Origin: Methylobacterium sp. J-088
GTDB lineage: Bacteria > Pseudomonadota > Alphaproteobacteria > Rhizobiales > Beijerinckiaceae
NCBI RefSeq assembly: GCF_022829295.1
Contig: NZ_JAKSYH010000232.1
Coordinates: 1-64,000 of the forward strand
DNA length: 64,000 nt
Reading direction: 5' to 3'
A program made the position numbers and the translations under genes. Position 1 is the stretch's first letter, and each line of letters opens with the position of its first letter. A model generated the notes under the pieces. It saw only the letters and a program-made list of their open reading frames with translations, did no database searches and was not told the DNA's origin. This document shows, one piece after another, positions 35,088-43,811 of this stretch.

Positions 35088-35291
35088 GTATAATCGCCAC
35101 ATATATTGTCTTGATCCGATAATACATTGATGCTATACAGCAATAGCAAGCATTTTATGATCGTCGCACCCAATCCAGAGGCTACCGTGAAACACATCGG
35201 CCAACCGAACATCCCACGAAACCACCGATCCATTCCGCGAGGATAGCCGGCCCCACGAGGCGCCCGGCGTCCCCGCCCATGCGAGGACGCC

Positions 35292-37226
35292 ATGACCTAC
35301 GACCCGCTCGCCTTCCCCGAGGACGCCTTCATCCCCGAGCCGGAGGAGGAGCCCGATCCGCTCCAGTCGCCCCGCGACACCCTCGCCTGGCTCCTGCTGT
35401 GCGAGACGCTCGGCGCTCTCGGCCGCCGCCGCGTGGCCGGTTCGCGGTCGCTCGCCCTCGTCATCGAGGCCCCGTCCGAGGGCTACGTGGCGCCGCTCCG
35501 CGATGCCGCGTCGCGGCTGGCCGATTTCCATTTCCAATGCGTGAGGACCGGATCCGACAAGGTCCGGGACAAGCCCACGTACGAAAACGCCCTCGTCAGC
35601 GAGAAGCTTGCCCGCGGCGGCCGCATCTGCGGCGTCTCGCAGGATCCGAAGCGATACCTGCCGTCCGCCCTCATGGCCGCCGCCGACCTGCGCGTCTCCG
35701 TCAGGTCACCGTCGAACGCGATCCTCACCGAGGTCATCAGGCAGGCGACCGGCCGCCGGCCGCGCAACCTGCCGCCGGCCCTGGCCGCCGGAACCGACTT
35801 CGATACCCTCTGCGCCGCCATCCGCACGGGCTCGACGCCGCGCCAATGCGTGCGACGGATACAGGCCATCGCCGCGCAGGCCGGCGTCGACGCCACCGTC
35901 TCCAAGGCCCCCCTGCTTGAAACGACCGTAGGCTATGGAGATGCCCACGGCTGGGGCATGCGCCTCGTCGCCGACCTCGCGGCATGGCGCCGTGGTACCC
36001 TGCCCTTCGAAAGCATAGACCGCACGGTCGTACTTGCCTCCGACCCCGGCCTTGGCAAGACCACCTACGTTCGATCGCTCGCGCGCTCGACAGGTCTTCC
36101 TCTTATCAGCACAAGCGTGAGTTCGTGGTTCTCAAGCGGCTCCGGATACCTTGATTCCATGATAAAGGAATGTGATCGCGTCATCGCGCTCGCGGCTTCA
36201 CAGTCCCCTGCGATACTATTCCTGGATGAAATCGACGCTCTACCTTCAAGAAAGTCTGTTTCAAATAGAAACAGAGATTTTTGGACCCCTCTAATCAATC
36301 ATATTCTCCTATCGATCGACTCCGCCATCACCGGACCTGCAAATAACCTTATCGTCATCGCGGCGACGAACTTCGCGGAGAACCTCGATCCTGCCCTGGT
36401 GCGCCCGGGACGGTTCAACAGGATCATCCGCATCGAGCGGCCGGACGCCGGCGTGATGGCGCTGATCCTGCGCCAGCACCTCGGCGACGACCTGCCCGGC
36501 GCCGACCTCTCCGGCGTCGCCGCGGTGATCGAGGGCGAGACCGGCGCCGTGGCGATGGGCCTCGTGACGACCGCCCGCGCCCGGGCGCGCGAGGCCGGGC
36601 GCGAGCTCCAACTCGTCGACCTGATGGCCGAGGCGATCCCGGTCGACGACCGGCCGGTCGAGGTGCTGCTCGCATGTGCGCTCCATGAGGCCGCCCACGC
36701 GGTCATCGCGCACCTGTGCGGGATCGGAACCGTCACGACGATCTCGTGCGTGCCGCAGGGCACGAGCGGAGGGCACACGCGCATCCACGAGCCGCGGGGC
36801 ATGCTGATGACCCGTGCCCGTCACGAGGCCATCGTCATGGCCCTGCTGGCCGGCCGCGCCGCCGAGGAACAGGCGGGGGTGGTCAGTTCGGGCGCCGGCG
36901 GCAGCGCCCGGTCCGACCTCGCCCGCGCGACGCGGGAGGTCGCCGCGCTGCACGTCTCGCTCGGCCTGGCCGGGCGGCTCTCGTACCGCGCCGATCCCGA
37001 AAACCTCCACACCGTGCTCTCGGTCGACGCATCGCTCTCGCGCGCCGTGGAGGCCGACCTTCAGCGCCTTTACGCCCACGCGCGGGATCTGGTCAGGACC
37101 CATTGGTCGACCATCACCGCGGTCGCCGACGCGGTGATGGAGGCCCGCACCATCGGCGGCGCCGCCTTCCGCGCCATCGTCGCCCGGGCCCAAGCCGAAC
37201 AATCCGCGATCGGAGGACCCCAGTGA
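35292..37226 (+). CDS. Soluble FtsH-like AAA+ protease (AAA plus peptidase M41), 644 aa
   Basis: Residues about 1-230 are an unassigned N-terminal region. The AAA+ module has Walker A SDPGLGKTT (about 250), Walker B ILFLDEIDALPS (about 307) and the second region of homology ending in RPGRFNRIIRI. The C-terminal domain carries the M41 zinc motif HEAAH (about 465) and the downstream GSARSDLARAT segment. Unlike housekeeping FtsH there are no membrane helices, so it should act in the cytoplasm on unknown substrates. The short AT-richer stretch at about 36080-36320, across the pore loop and Walker B, differs from its surroundings. The stop overlaps the next gene. Confidence 0.85.
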   Translation: MTYDPLAFPEDAFIPEPEEEPDPLQSPRDTLAWLLLCETLGALGRRRVAGSRSLALVIEAPSEGYVAPLRDAASRLADFHFQCVRTGSDKVRDKPTYENALVSEKLARGGRICGVSQDPKRYLPSALMAAADLRVSVRSPSNAILTEVIRQATGRRPRNLPPALAAGTDFDTLCAAIRTGSTPRQCVRRIQAIAAQAGVDATVSKAPLLETTVGYGDAHGWGMRLVADLAAWRRGTLPFESIDRTVVLASDPGLGKTTYVRSLARSTGLPLISTSVSSWFSSGSGYLDSMIKECDRVIALAASQSPAILFLDEIDALPSRKSVSNRNRDFWTPLINHILLSIDSAITGPANNLIVIAATNFAENLDPALVRPGRFNRIIRIERPDAGVMALILRQHLGDDLPGADLSGVAAVIEGETGAVAMGLVTTARARAREAGRELQLVDLMAEAIPVDDRPVEVLLACALHEAAHAVIAHLCGIGTVTTISCVPQGTSGGHTRIHEPRGMLMTRARHEAIVMALLAGRAAEEQAGVVSSGAGGSARSDLARATREVAALHVSLGLAGRLSYRADPENLHTVLSVDASLSRAVEADLQRLYAHARDLVRTHWSTITAVADAVMEARTIGGAAFRAIVARAQAEQSAIGGPQ

Positions 37227-37672
37227 TGGACTACGACGACCTGCAATTCGCCACCGAGTTCATGAACAGGGCTACGGTGCTGCGCGACGAACTCGGTGGC
37301 GACGCCTACCGCAGGGCGATGCGCCGGGCCCTCGTGGCCCTGGGCGACGCCGTGATCGACGAGGCCGAACACCTCGCGCAGCACCTGGCCCTGCGCCGGC
37401 ACGGCACGGTCGTCCCGTTCACGGGCCGCGTCCGCCCGTCCACGGTCGTCCGCGAAAAGGTCGATTCGATGTGTCGGAGGGACGATTCGGGTCGGACTGC
37501 GTCGGAAACGACCGATCCGGAAGGCCTCAAACGGGCCTGTTTTACGAAAACCGACGGAACCAGATGCGGTCGGATGTCGCATCTGATGCCCCGTCGGAGG
37601 CATCGAATCGGACGCGCGTGGTTACCGAAAAACCCGCGATCAACTCATGGTTGTTGTCCGGTCTGGGTTTGA
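37226..37672 (+). CDS. Hypothetical protein coupled to the FtsH-like gene, 148 aa
   Basis: ATG 37226 overlaps the upstream TGA and has GGAGG at 37212, so translation is likely. The first ~85 residues (MDYDDLQFATEFMNRATVLRDEL, ALVALGDAVIDEAEHLAQHL) look like a real small helical protein. The rest is rich in Arg, Ser, Cys and Gly and spans small inverted repeats, so the true end may have been altered. It could be an adaptor for the protease, but this is only inferred from linkage. Confidence 0.55.
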   Translation: MDYDDLQFATEFMNRATVLRDELGGDAYRRAMRRALVALGDAVIDEAEHLAQHLALRRHGTVVPFTGRVRPSTVVREKVDSMCRRDDSGRTASETTDPEGLKRACFTKTDGTRCGRMSHLMPRRRHRIGRAWLPKNPRSTHGCCPVWV

Positions 37673-37976
37673 AAGGCGTCGAACCGGTATGCCGGCGTCG
37701 ACCCGTTCACACCCGACGCAAGAGCGCGACCTAAAGGAAAGAGCTGGCGGCACCCAAGGATGGGCGCGCCGATCCTTGAAACGGTGTCCCGATCCTTCCA
37801 GGAGAGCGTGCTCTTTCCTTGCGTCCACAGAGCGAAAAGCATGTCGGCGGACCTTCCCATCGGTCGGTCCCGCGCCCCATCGATCGGCGGGTCGGGAACG
37901 AGCCGCGGGGCGATCGCCGACGCAACCTGAAGCTACGTTTGGCAATGAGCCCAGGCATCGATACGAGGAGGAGGCG
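37673..37976. other. Intergenic region before the excisionase-like gene
   Basis: No gene supported. Several short inverted repeats with TCGGA/TCCGA character occur at its left border, with small open frames on both strands but no motif. Confidence 0.4.
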
Positions 37977-38228
37977 ATGCAGACGAAGCAGCCGCAAAGG
38001 CAACGACGGGTTGTGGACCGACCCGAACCCGAACTCTGGAGGCCCGATGAACTCATGACCCTGGCCGAGGCGGCGGCGCTGTTCTGGCCCCATGGCCCGC
38101 TCGGCGTGTCCTCGCTCCGGACCGCGATCCGCGATGGCGTGCTGTCACCAGTGCGTGTCGCCGGAAAGCTCCTGGTCACCCCGGCCGCGATCGCGGCGAT
38201 GAGCGCCGGAAAGCCCAAGGTCCCCTGA
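37977..38228 (+). CDS. Small HTH protein, excisionase-like, 83 aa
   Basis: The core (LMTLAEAAALFWPHGPLGVSSLRTAIRDGVLSPVRVAGKLLVTPAAIAAM) has the winged-helix layout of excisionase/MerR-type helix-turn-helix proteins. GAGGAGG precedes ATG 37977. It lies 156 nt upstream of a tyrosine recombinase on the same strand, the usual arrangement for a recombination directionality factor. Confidence 0.68.
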   Translation: MQTKQPQRQRRVVDRPEPELWRPDELMTLAEAAALFWPHGPLGVSSLRTAIRDGVLSPVRVAGKLLVTPAAIAAMSAGKPKVP

Positions 38229-38384
38229 GGGGGCACCGTCGGCCCACCCAGCGCACGAACGAAAAAACGCCCATCGACCGGACGGTCGACAGGCGCTCTC
38301 TCAGTGTGCCGATGGTCCCGGGCCGCATTCTTCGCGGGAAAAAGCCCGAGGCCTGAAGCCACATAACCAGTGGGTTCTAGAATC

Positions 38385-39875
38385 ATGTCCAACGTTAATC
38401 AAGGCCTCGGTCAGATCGTCTCCGAAAGCATCGTGCAGGCCCTCCTCCGGGCCTCGCTCGCCGCCAGCGGGCGCGGCCGCAAGGCAAAGGCCCCGAGGAT
38501 CTGGATCAGGGCGGACCGCCTGACCGACGGCGAGCCCACCTGCTACGCGCTCTTCCGCGGCAAGCCGTACAGCCTGGGTATGCCCGCCTCGCAGGAGGTC
38601 GAGGCCCGGCAGTTCCTGACGACCACGATCCTGGCGGTCGAGGCGCGCGCGAGGGGCATCGTGGCGCCACGCGACGTCTCGGTGAAGGTCATCCTCGAAT
38701 GGTACCGCGACGACCAGCGGTGCCTGTACCAGGCCAACCGGCACCGCAGGCGCGCCCACCGGACGATGGTCACCCGCACGACCACGCTCCTGCGGCGGCT
38801 CGGCGAGAAGACCCTCGGCGACCTCGACGGCGTCACCGTGACCCGGTACATCCAGGCCCGCATGAGGGACGTCCACGGGGCGTACTCCAAGACCGAGGAC
38901 GCCCCGCGCGTGAGCCTGTCGACGGCCTGCGACGACGTCGGCCACCTCCGCCGTGCCATCCAGGCCTACGTCGCCTTCTTCCAGATCCCCTGGATGCCCG
39001 CCATCAAGGTGCCCGAGCACTTCACGCGGAGGGAGTTCCTCATCGACCGTCACCACTTCGCCCGGATCCTTGAGGCCTGCCGCGGCTACATCTGGGACGG
39101 GGCCACGGACGACTGGCTGAAGGAGGAGGTCGTCGATCCGGTCACCGGCGACGGCAGGCTGATCCGCGTGCGGCGTCGCCCCGACACGGTCGATCACCGC
39201 CGGGCCGTCTCGCGCCTGCTGCGGATCTGCATGTACAGCGGGACGCGCCACAGCGCCGTCATCGGGCTGAAGTGGCGGATGCACGCCCGTGGTGGCTGCA
39301 TCGACCGGATGCGGAACGTCATCCACCGTGCCGGCTATGGGGACAGCCCGGAGCATGGCAAGCCGCAGCTTTCGTCGGCGATGCGGCATCAGCTCGCGAT
39401 CCTGATGTGGATCTGGGAACGCAAGGACCGGCCCAGGGGGATCACGCACGTCGTCCACAAGCTCGACGGCACCGAATTCAAGGGCAGGCTCAGCGGCACC
39501 GTCCGCGAGGTCATGGCCGACGCCTGCATTCCGCAGGCTTGTGCCCACAGCTTCCGCCACGCGGCGATCACGTGGATGATGATCGACGGCTACGACGTCG
39601 CGACGACGGCCGACATCATCGGCGTGAGCGAGAAGACCGTCTGGAAGGTCTATCGGCAGCGGAACCTGAAGAGCCAGCAGCTGGCCGTCGGACCCGGTCG
39701 GCTTCCCGTCGCCAAGGACTGGTCCGCCGAGCGGCTCGATGCCGCGACGGACCGGGACACCGGAGCCGCGAATTTCGGCAACCGCCCCTCCTTCCGTCAG
39801 AAGGTCCGCGTCCTGCAACGCCCCCCGTCCGGCCGGGCCGTGCGCAAGCCGGATCCCTACCGCACCGCCTGCTGA
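38385..39875 (+). CDS. Tyrosine recombinase, 496 aa
   Basis: The catalytic residues appear in order: Arg in CMYSGTRHSAVIGLKW, the HxxR motif in CAHSFRHAAITW, and the nucleophile Tyr in TVWKVYRQRN. The N-terminal SAM-like core-binding domain includes TLGDLDGVTVTRYIQARM. The protein is longer than average because of an insertion after the SAM domain and a ~70-residue tail. It may belong to an older element inside the island or drive a second rearrangement. ATG 38385 is chosen. A strong hairpin terminator follows. Confidence 0.88.
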   Translation: MSNVNQGLGQIVSESIVQALLRASLAASGRGRKAKAPRIWIRADRLTDGEPTCYALFRGKPYSLGMPASQEVEARQFLTTTILAVEARARGIVAPRDVSVKVILEWYRDDQRCLYQANRHRRRAHRTMVTRTTTLLRRLGEKTLGDLDGVTVTRYIQARMRDVHGAYSKTEDAPRVSLSTACDDVGHLRRAIQAYVAFFQIPWMPAIKVPEHFTRREFLIDRHHFARILEACRGYIWDGATDDWLKEEVVDPVTGDGRLIRVRRRPDTVDHRRAVSRLLRICMYSGTRHSAVIGLKWRMHARGGCIDRMRNVIHRAGYGDSPEHGKPQLSSAMRHQLAILMWIWERKDRPRGITHVVHKLDGTEFKGRLSGTVREVMADACIPQACAHSFRHAAITWMMIDGYDVATTADIIGVSEKTVWKVYRQRNLKSQQLAVGPGRLPVAKDWSAERLDAATDRDTGAANFGNRPSFRQKVRVLQRPPSGRAVRKPDPYRTAC

Positions 39876-39901
39876 CCTGAGAAGGCGATCCCGATACCGG
39901 C

Positions 39902-39925
39902 GCCGCCCCTCGGGGGCGGCGTTTT
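39902..39925 (+). terminator. Rho-independent terminator after the tyrosine recombinase
   Basis: The stem GCCGCCCC / GGGGCGGC with a three-base loop is followed by GTTTT, 26 nt after the recombinase stop. Confidence 0.75.
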
Positions 39926-40323
39926 CCGTTCCCGCGGCTCCCTGGTCCCGCACCACCGGCTCGGCGCGATCACCGATCCCGATCGGGTTCGGGGGGGGGG
40001 GCACCAAGGAGGGGCTTCGAGGCATCCTCCCCGGCTCCCGTCGACCGGGGCCCTCCATGACAGACCCCTGGGGCCGCGATACGGTCCGGACGAGGCTTGG
40101 GGTGCAGTCGCCCCGTGCCGGCGTGCTCCGGCACCGAGGGACCAATCGCATCCGGGACCGCTCCGAACATGGAAAAGGCGCGGCCTTTAGGGCCACGCCT
40201 TCCACAGGGGGGTTTAGACTCTCAAGGTGCCACGGCAAGTCCCATGGGCCCGCAGCACCAACGTGCCACCACCGAGCGAGTGACCGTGTTATAGAACGGG
40301 CCCTGGATCGGTACAAGGGTCCG
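39926..40323. other. Intergenic region upstream of the HEPN-like gene
   Basis: No gene supported. It contains a G-tract near 39991-40000 and a hairpin at 40175-40201 (AAGGCG-C-GGCC, loop TTTAG, complement) without a clear T-run, which may be a terminator or a leader structure. Confidence 0.45.
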
Positions 40324-41157
40324 ATGTCGATATCGAAACGCCATGTGACCACGCGCGAGCTGCTCGGCGAGTACCTCACGTTCACGCCCGGGTCCCGGGA
40401 GATCGACCTCCTCGAAGCGGACATGCGGACCCTGAACCCGACGCTCCTGCGCGACGCCATCCTCGAAGGGGTCAACACGCGGGTCCGACGGTCGGTGCCG
40501 GCCTCGGACCAGCGCCGGTTGCTCCACCAGATCTACGCGCGCAAGGTCAAGGAGTTCTCGTCCCTCTACCCGTTCCTGTTCGCCGTCGAGAACAGCCTTC
40601 GCTCGGCCCTGGCCGATCACTCGGGTGCCAAGTTCGGGCGCTCGGACTGGTGGACCCTGATCCGTGACGGCCGGTTGGCCGGCAAGACCCAACAAGCCTT
40701 TCCCAACATATGGGGGGTTCCCGTCAGCGCGGCCTTCGTGAAGGTCGTCTGGCGTGCAATGGACGCCATCACGAACCCCACCCATCTCGCCAGCATTTCC
40801 GGTCCGGACCGGACCGACGAGTTCTACTACTGCCTGAGCCTCGGGGACCTGTGGGGCATCCTCGGTACGGACTGGGTGATGACCCGGAGCATGTTCTGTC
40901 CGGACAAGGACCTCGGCTTCACGTTCGCGCGGAAAACCTTCGACGACACCATGAGGATCATTAAGGACGCCCGCAACGAGCTCTATCACAGCAACCCGAT
41001 CCGGGATCGTAAGAAGGTGGTGGAAGCCTGCGAGCGCATCCTGAACGGTCTGAACGTCCATCTCGGCGACTACGATGCCGACCTCGGCGCGGCCCGGTAT
41101 GTTCGGGTGCCCCCCACGGTCCTGCGCGGGACGCGCCACGTGATACCGGCCCGTTGA
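40324..41157 (+). CDS. HEPN-type / Abi-like protein, 277 aa
   Basis: Near the C-terminus is KDARNELYHSNPIRDRKKVVEACERIL; RNELYH is the R-x4-H motif of HEPN nucleases, and NELYHSNPI is also seen in Swt1- and Abi-type HEPN proteins. An upstream helix (SLYPFLFAVENSLRSAL) matches the first HEPN helix. The middle (FGRSDWWTLIRDG, YYCLSLGDLWGIL) is unassigned. Likely an RNA-targeting toxin or abortive-infection protein with no obvious antitoxin next to it. ATG 40324 is chosen since the upstream frame is not protein-like. Confidence 0.65.
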   Translation: MSISKRHVTTRELLGEYLTFTPGSREIDLLEADMRTLNPTLLRDAILEGVNTRVRRSVPASDQRRLLHQIYARKVKEFSSLYPFLFAVENSLRSALADHSGAKFGRSDWWTLIRDGRLAGKTQQAFPNIWGVPVSAAFVKVVWRAMDAITNPTHLASISGPDRTDEFYYCLSLGDLWGILGTDWVMTRSMFCPDKDLGFTFARKTFDDTMRIIKDARNELYHSNPIRDRKKVVEACERILNGLNVHLGDYDADLGAARYVRVPPTVLRGTRHVIPAR

Positions 41158-41396
41158 CGCCGCGATCGTTCCGGCCAGTCGTCGGACGACGCGGCGATCC
41201 AGGGCGCAGCCCACCGTCGGGTCGCGGTCGTTCGAGCGGAGCGATCGTCGGTCGGTGGGAGGGCGACGGACGATCGAGAGCACACGGCGACCATGGCGAT
41301 CGCGCCGACGCAAAGGCCGTCATGACCACATCGCCGATCGGGTTAGGACGGCACGGCCCCAGAGGCCCTGACCATGCGGGTGACACACCATCCGCC

Positions 41397-42239
41397 TTAC
41401 CCGCCGCACCCCATGCAGGTCGTGACGTCGGAAACGTAAATGGCCCGTCGATCGAGCGGATCGCGGAATTCCGTCGGATGCGTGTGCCCGACGACGCATG
41501 CAGGCGGGATGTCCACATGCAGGCAGAAAGCGAAGTCGATGGGCGCGCTCCAATCGGCCTCGTTGCACGTGAGGCGTGCCCACTCCCGGAGCATGGCCTT
41601 CGCGAATTCCTGCCGGGATCGTGGCCCCGCCATCCTCAGCGGGAGATCGATCTCAAGGAGCGTCGGCGCGCCCTGCGTCCGGAGGAACCGCCGGTTTCCC
41701 TCGCCGAGGACGGCCGCGACCCACTCGCTGCCGTAGATGAGGTAGTGGGCGGCATGGTCGAGAAGGAACTGGTCGTCGGCGACGACATGGAGGCGACCGT
41801 CGTCGGTGCGGTTGTCGACCTCCGCGATCGCCCTGGCGAGGGCGTCGCCACGCAGGGTGGCCAGTTCGTCATGGGCATCGACCAGATGGCGCAGCCGCTC
41901 CGTCATCGCCCGTCGATCGTGGACCTTCAGACCTTCGCGATGGAAGATGCCGGCATCGATCGTCCGGGTCCCGTGGTAGGTCCTCAGGACCGCGTGGCGC
42001 AGGTCGTCGGCGAGCTCGTCGACGGCGTCCTCCAGGTCCACCGCGAGCGCCGTTTCGAGGAGATCGAGCCACGCCGTGTCATCCCAGCAGAGATCCCTCT
42101 CCAGGCCCGGTCGGAGCGCCTCGATGCCGGCTGGTCCGAAACGGGGTCCCAGCCAAGCCTTCAGCACCCCCACCCAGCCGGGGGGCCGTTTCCAGACGAA
42201 GGCATGGCCCTTCCAGACCGAATCCCGGGATCGCCGCAT
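41397..42239 (-). CDS. Hypothetical protein with an ADP-ribosyltransferase-like motif pattern, 280 aa
   Basis: No family is firmly recognised. RTYHGTRTIDAGIFHREGLKVHD resembles the HGT...I...GL entry strand of ADP-ribosyltransferase-fold proteins, and RLHVVADDQFLLDHAAHYLIYGSE could supply the following strands and a late glutamate. A C-terminal region with HVDIPPACVVGHTHPTEF and YVSDVTTCMGCGG contains Cys/His that could bind metal. The frame is solid, with little alternative coding on the other strand. If the ART reading is right it could be a toxin or defence effector. Confidence in function is low. Confidence 0.6.
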   Translation of the reverse strand: MRRSRDSVWKGHAFVWKRPPGWVGVLKAWLGPRFGPAGIEALRPGLERDLCWDDTAWLDLLETALAVDLEDAVDELADDLRHAVLRTYHGTRTIDAGIFHREGLKVHDRRAMTERLRHLVDAHDELATLRGDALARAIAEVDNRTDDGRLHVVADDQFLLDHAAHYLIYGSEWVAAVLGEGNRRFLRTQGAPTLLEIDLPLRMAGPRSRQEFAKAMLREWARLTCNEADWSAPIDFAFCLHVDIPPACVVGHTHPTEFRDPLDRRAIYVSDVTTCMGCGG

Positions 42240-43811
42240 GTCGCGGACCCTAGACGATGTACGGCCCCCGCACGATCGGAAACGAGGCCCCGCGATCGGC
42301 GGGCCCGTTGGCGGGCCGCATCGTCACGACCGCGGCTGCGCACGCGCCTCGATCTTCCGGAGAGGTCCCGCGACACCGCATGGGCTGGGCTAGCCCACCG
42401 TGGATCGGATGGTGTCCATCACCGGTGGTGCGGACGGCCCCATGGAATGGATTTTTCGGAAGGACGGTCCCGCGGTGGCGGCCGGCGTCGACAACCGGTC
42501 TTGCACGTGGCCGCCGGGCCGGGCGCCGTTCGCCCGGCTGGATCGGGATCGTGCGCGCCGGCGGCGCCGACGGCGAGGAATGCCCCCGACGCCAGGACGG
42601 TCGGACGTCGAACTGTTCGTCGTCGATGTGACGCGTACGCCGCCTCGCGGAATGCTTTTCACGACCGGGAACCTGACGCCCCCCGGTCGTCGACGAAAAC
42701 GCGAGATCGACGATGTGCCAGGAATGGATTTGGGCGGGCTGCCTCTCGGGCGTCGTCGCGCCGCGCCGACCCACGGGGGCGGTCGGTGGCGTCGATCGCC
42801 GATGGCCTTCCCCGGCATACTACGCGAAGGATCGTGCCATTCGATCAGAGGATGACGACGACATCACGCGATCGATGGGACGACGCAACCTTGGTTCGAT
42901 TGAATTGGCAAAGAAACGCAGGAAGAACGAAATCGCGACCGCGGCGTGACCGAAAATTTTGGGAAGCCCCGAAAACACAGGAAGTCCAGGGATTTGCGCG
43001 ACCCTCCCGCGCACTCCGGGCGGGTGCGGGGGTGCGCATTTAACTGTGCAACGATGCGGTTCTATTTCGTCCGACGATTTCAATGACCATCCGGTGCTAT
43101 CCCGTGCAGCCCCGTTTCGCAACCGCAACCAAACCGCAGTCGGCGAATTATACGCTACCCTGATACCACACGGTAAATGCGTTCTGCGGTCGTGAAACGG
43201 CCCGAACCGGTTCCTCCGCAGCCCGGAAATGTCCACGCCTCGGTCTACGTTACAGGCGTCGCTCGGGCCGTGGTCAAGCGGTCCGGTGAGTATGCTCCCG
43301 GCCCGACTGAGACCTGACCGATGGCCAAGACGCCGCTTGCGGAGGGCTTAATGGCGATCGCCTACAAGTCGGCTGGCCAGACCCGCGATGGCGTGCGCGT
43401 GCGGAAGCCTCAAGACGAAGCTGCGGCCTAGCTCAACGATCGCAGCCTGACGGCCGACATCTACTCGCGGGGACCAACTTCGACCCAACCCAGTGGTAGG
43501 GCAGACGGACGGGTCCTAACCCAACCTGGCCGCCCGGCTCACCATGGAGGCATCCCATAAGCGGTCATCCGTCGGCCGTCAGGCAACTTCCGCTCGGGGT
43601 GGCAAGCGGACGCTGGACCTCCGCCCCGAAGCGGACGTTCTAGTTCCGACCCATGCCAGCCGTTCAGATCGCTTCCGGCGTTTCCCCACAGCAATCATCC
43701 GTCAGCCGTCGGGCAGCTTCTGCTCGGAGTGGGTTGCCGAATAGATGTCGGGATGAGGAGGCAGGGACTGCGGTCCTGAAACTCGTTGACACGTTCTCAG
43801 GGGCCTTCGGG
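42240..43811. other. Long gene-poor stretch with degenerate sequence
   Basis: About 1.6 kb with no gene I can support. Frames are open on both strands because of the GC content, without recognisable motifs. A short frame at 42852-43043 (63 residues) and one at 43321-43431 are possible but unsupported. The right part (43540-43760) holds an imperfect direct repeat and looks like gene debris, consistent with past insertion and decay between the ART-like and caspase genes. Confidence 0.5.
43565..43732 (+). repeat. Imperfect direct repeat pair, 38 bp, 130-bp period
   Basis: Copies at 43565-43602 and 43695-43732 share 33 of 38 positions (TCATCCGTC, GCCGTC, GGCA, CTTC, GCTCGG, GTGG are common). The mismatches are all transitions. 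Function unknown; possibly a decayed tandem duplication. Confidence 0.65.

Noticed and set aside
41154-43043. A 629-residue plus-strand frame over the ART-like gene and beyond
   Set aside because: It runs antisense to the better-supported leftward gene and continues into gene-poor DNA; no motif and an abnormal Arg/Asp composition.
43565-43732. A CRISPR array
   Set aside because: Only two imperfect repeat copies exist, the 38-bp repeats are not palindromic at the ends, spacing is about 92 bp and no cas genes are in the window.
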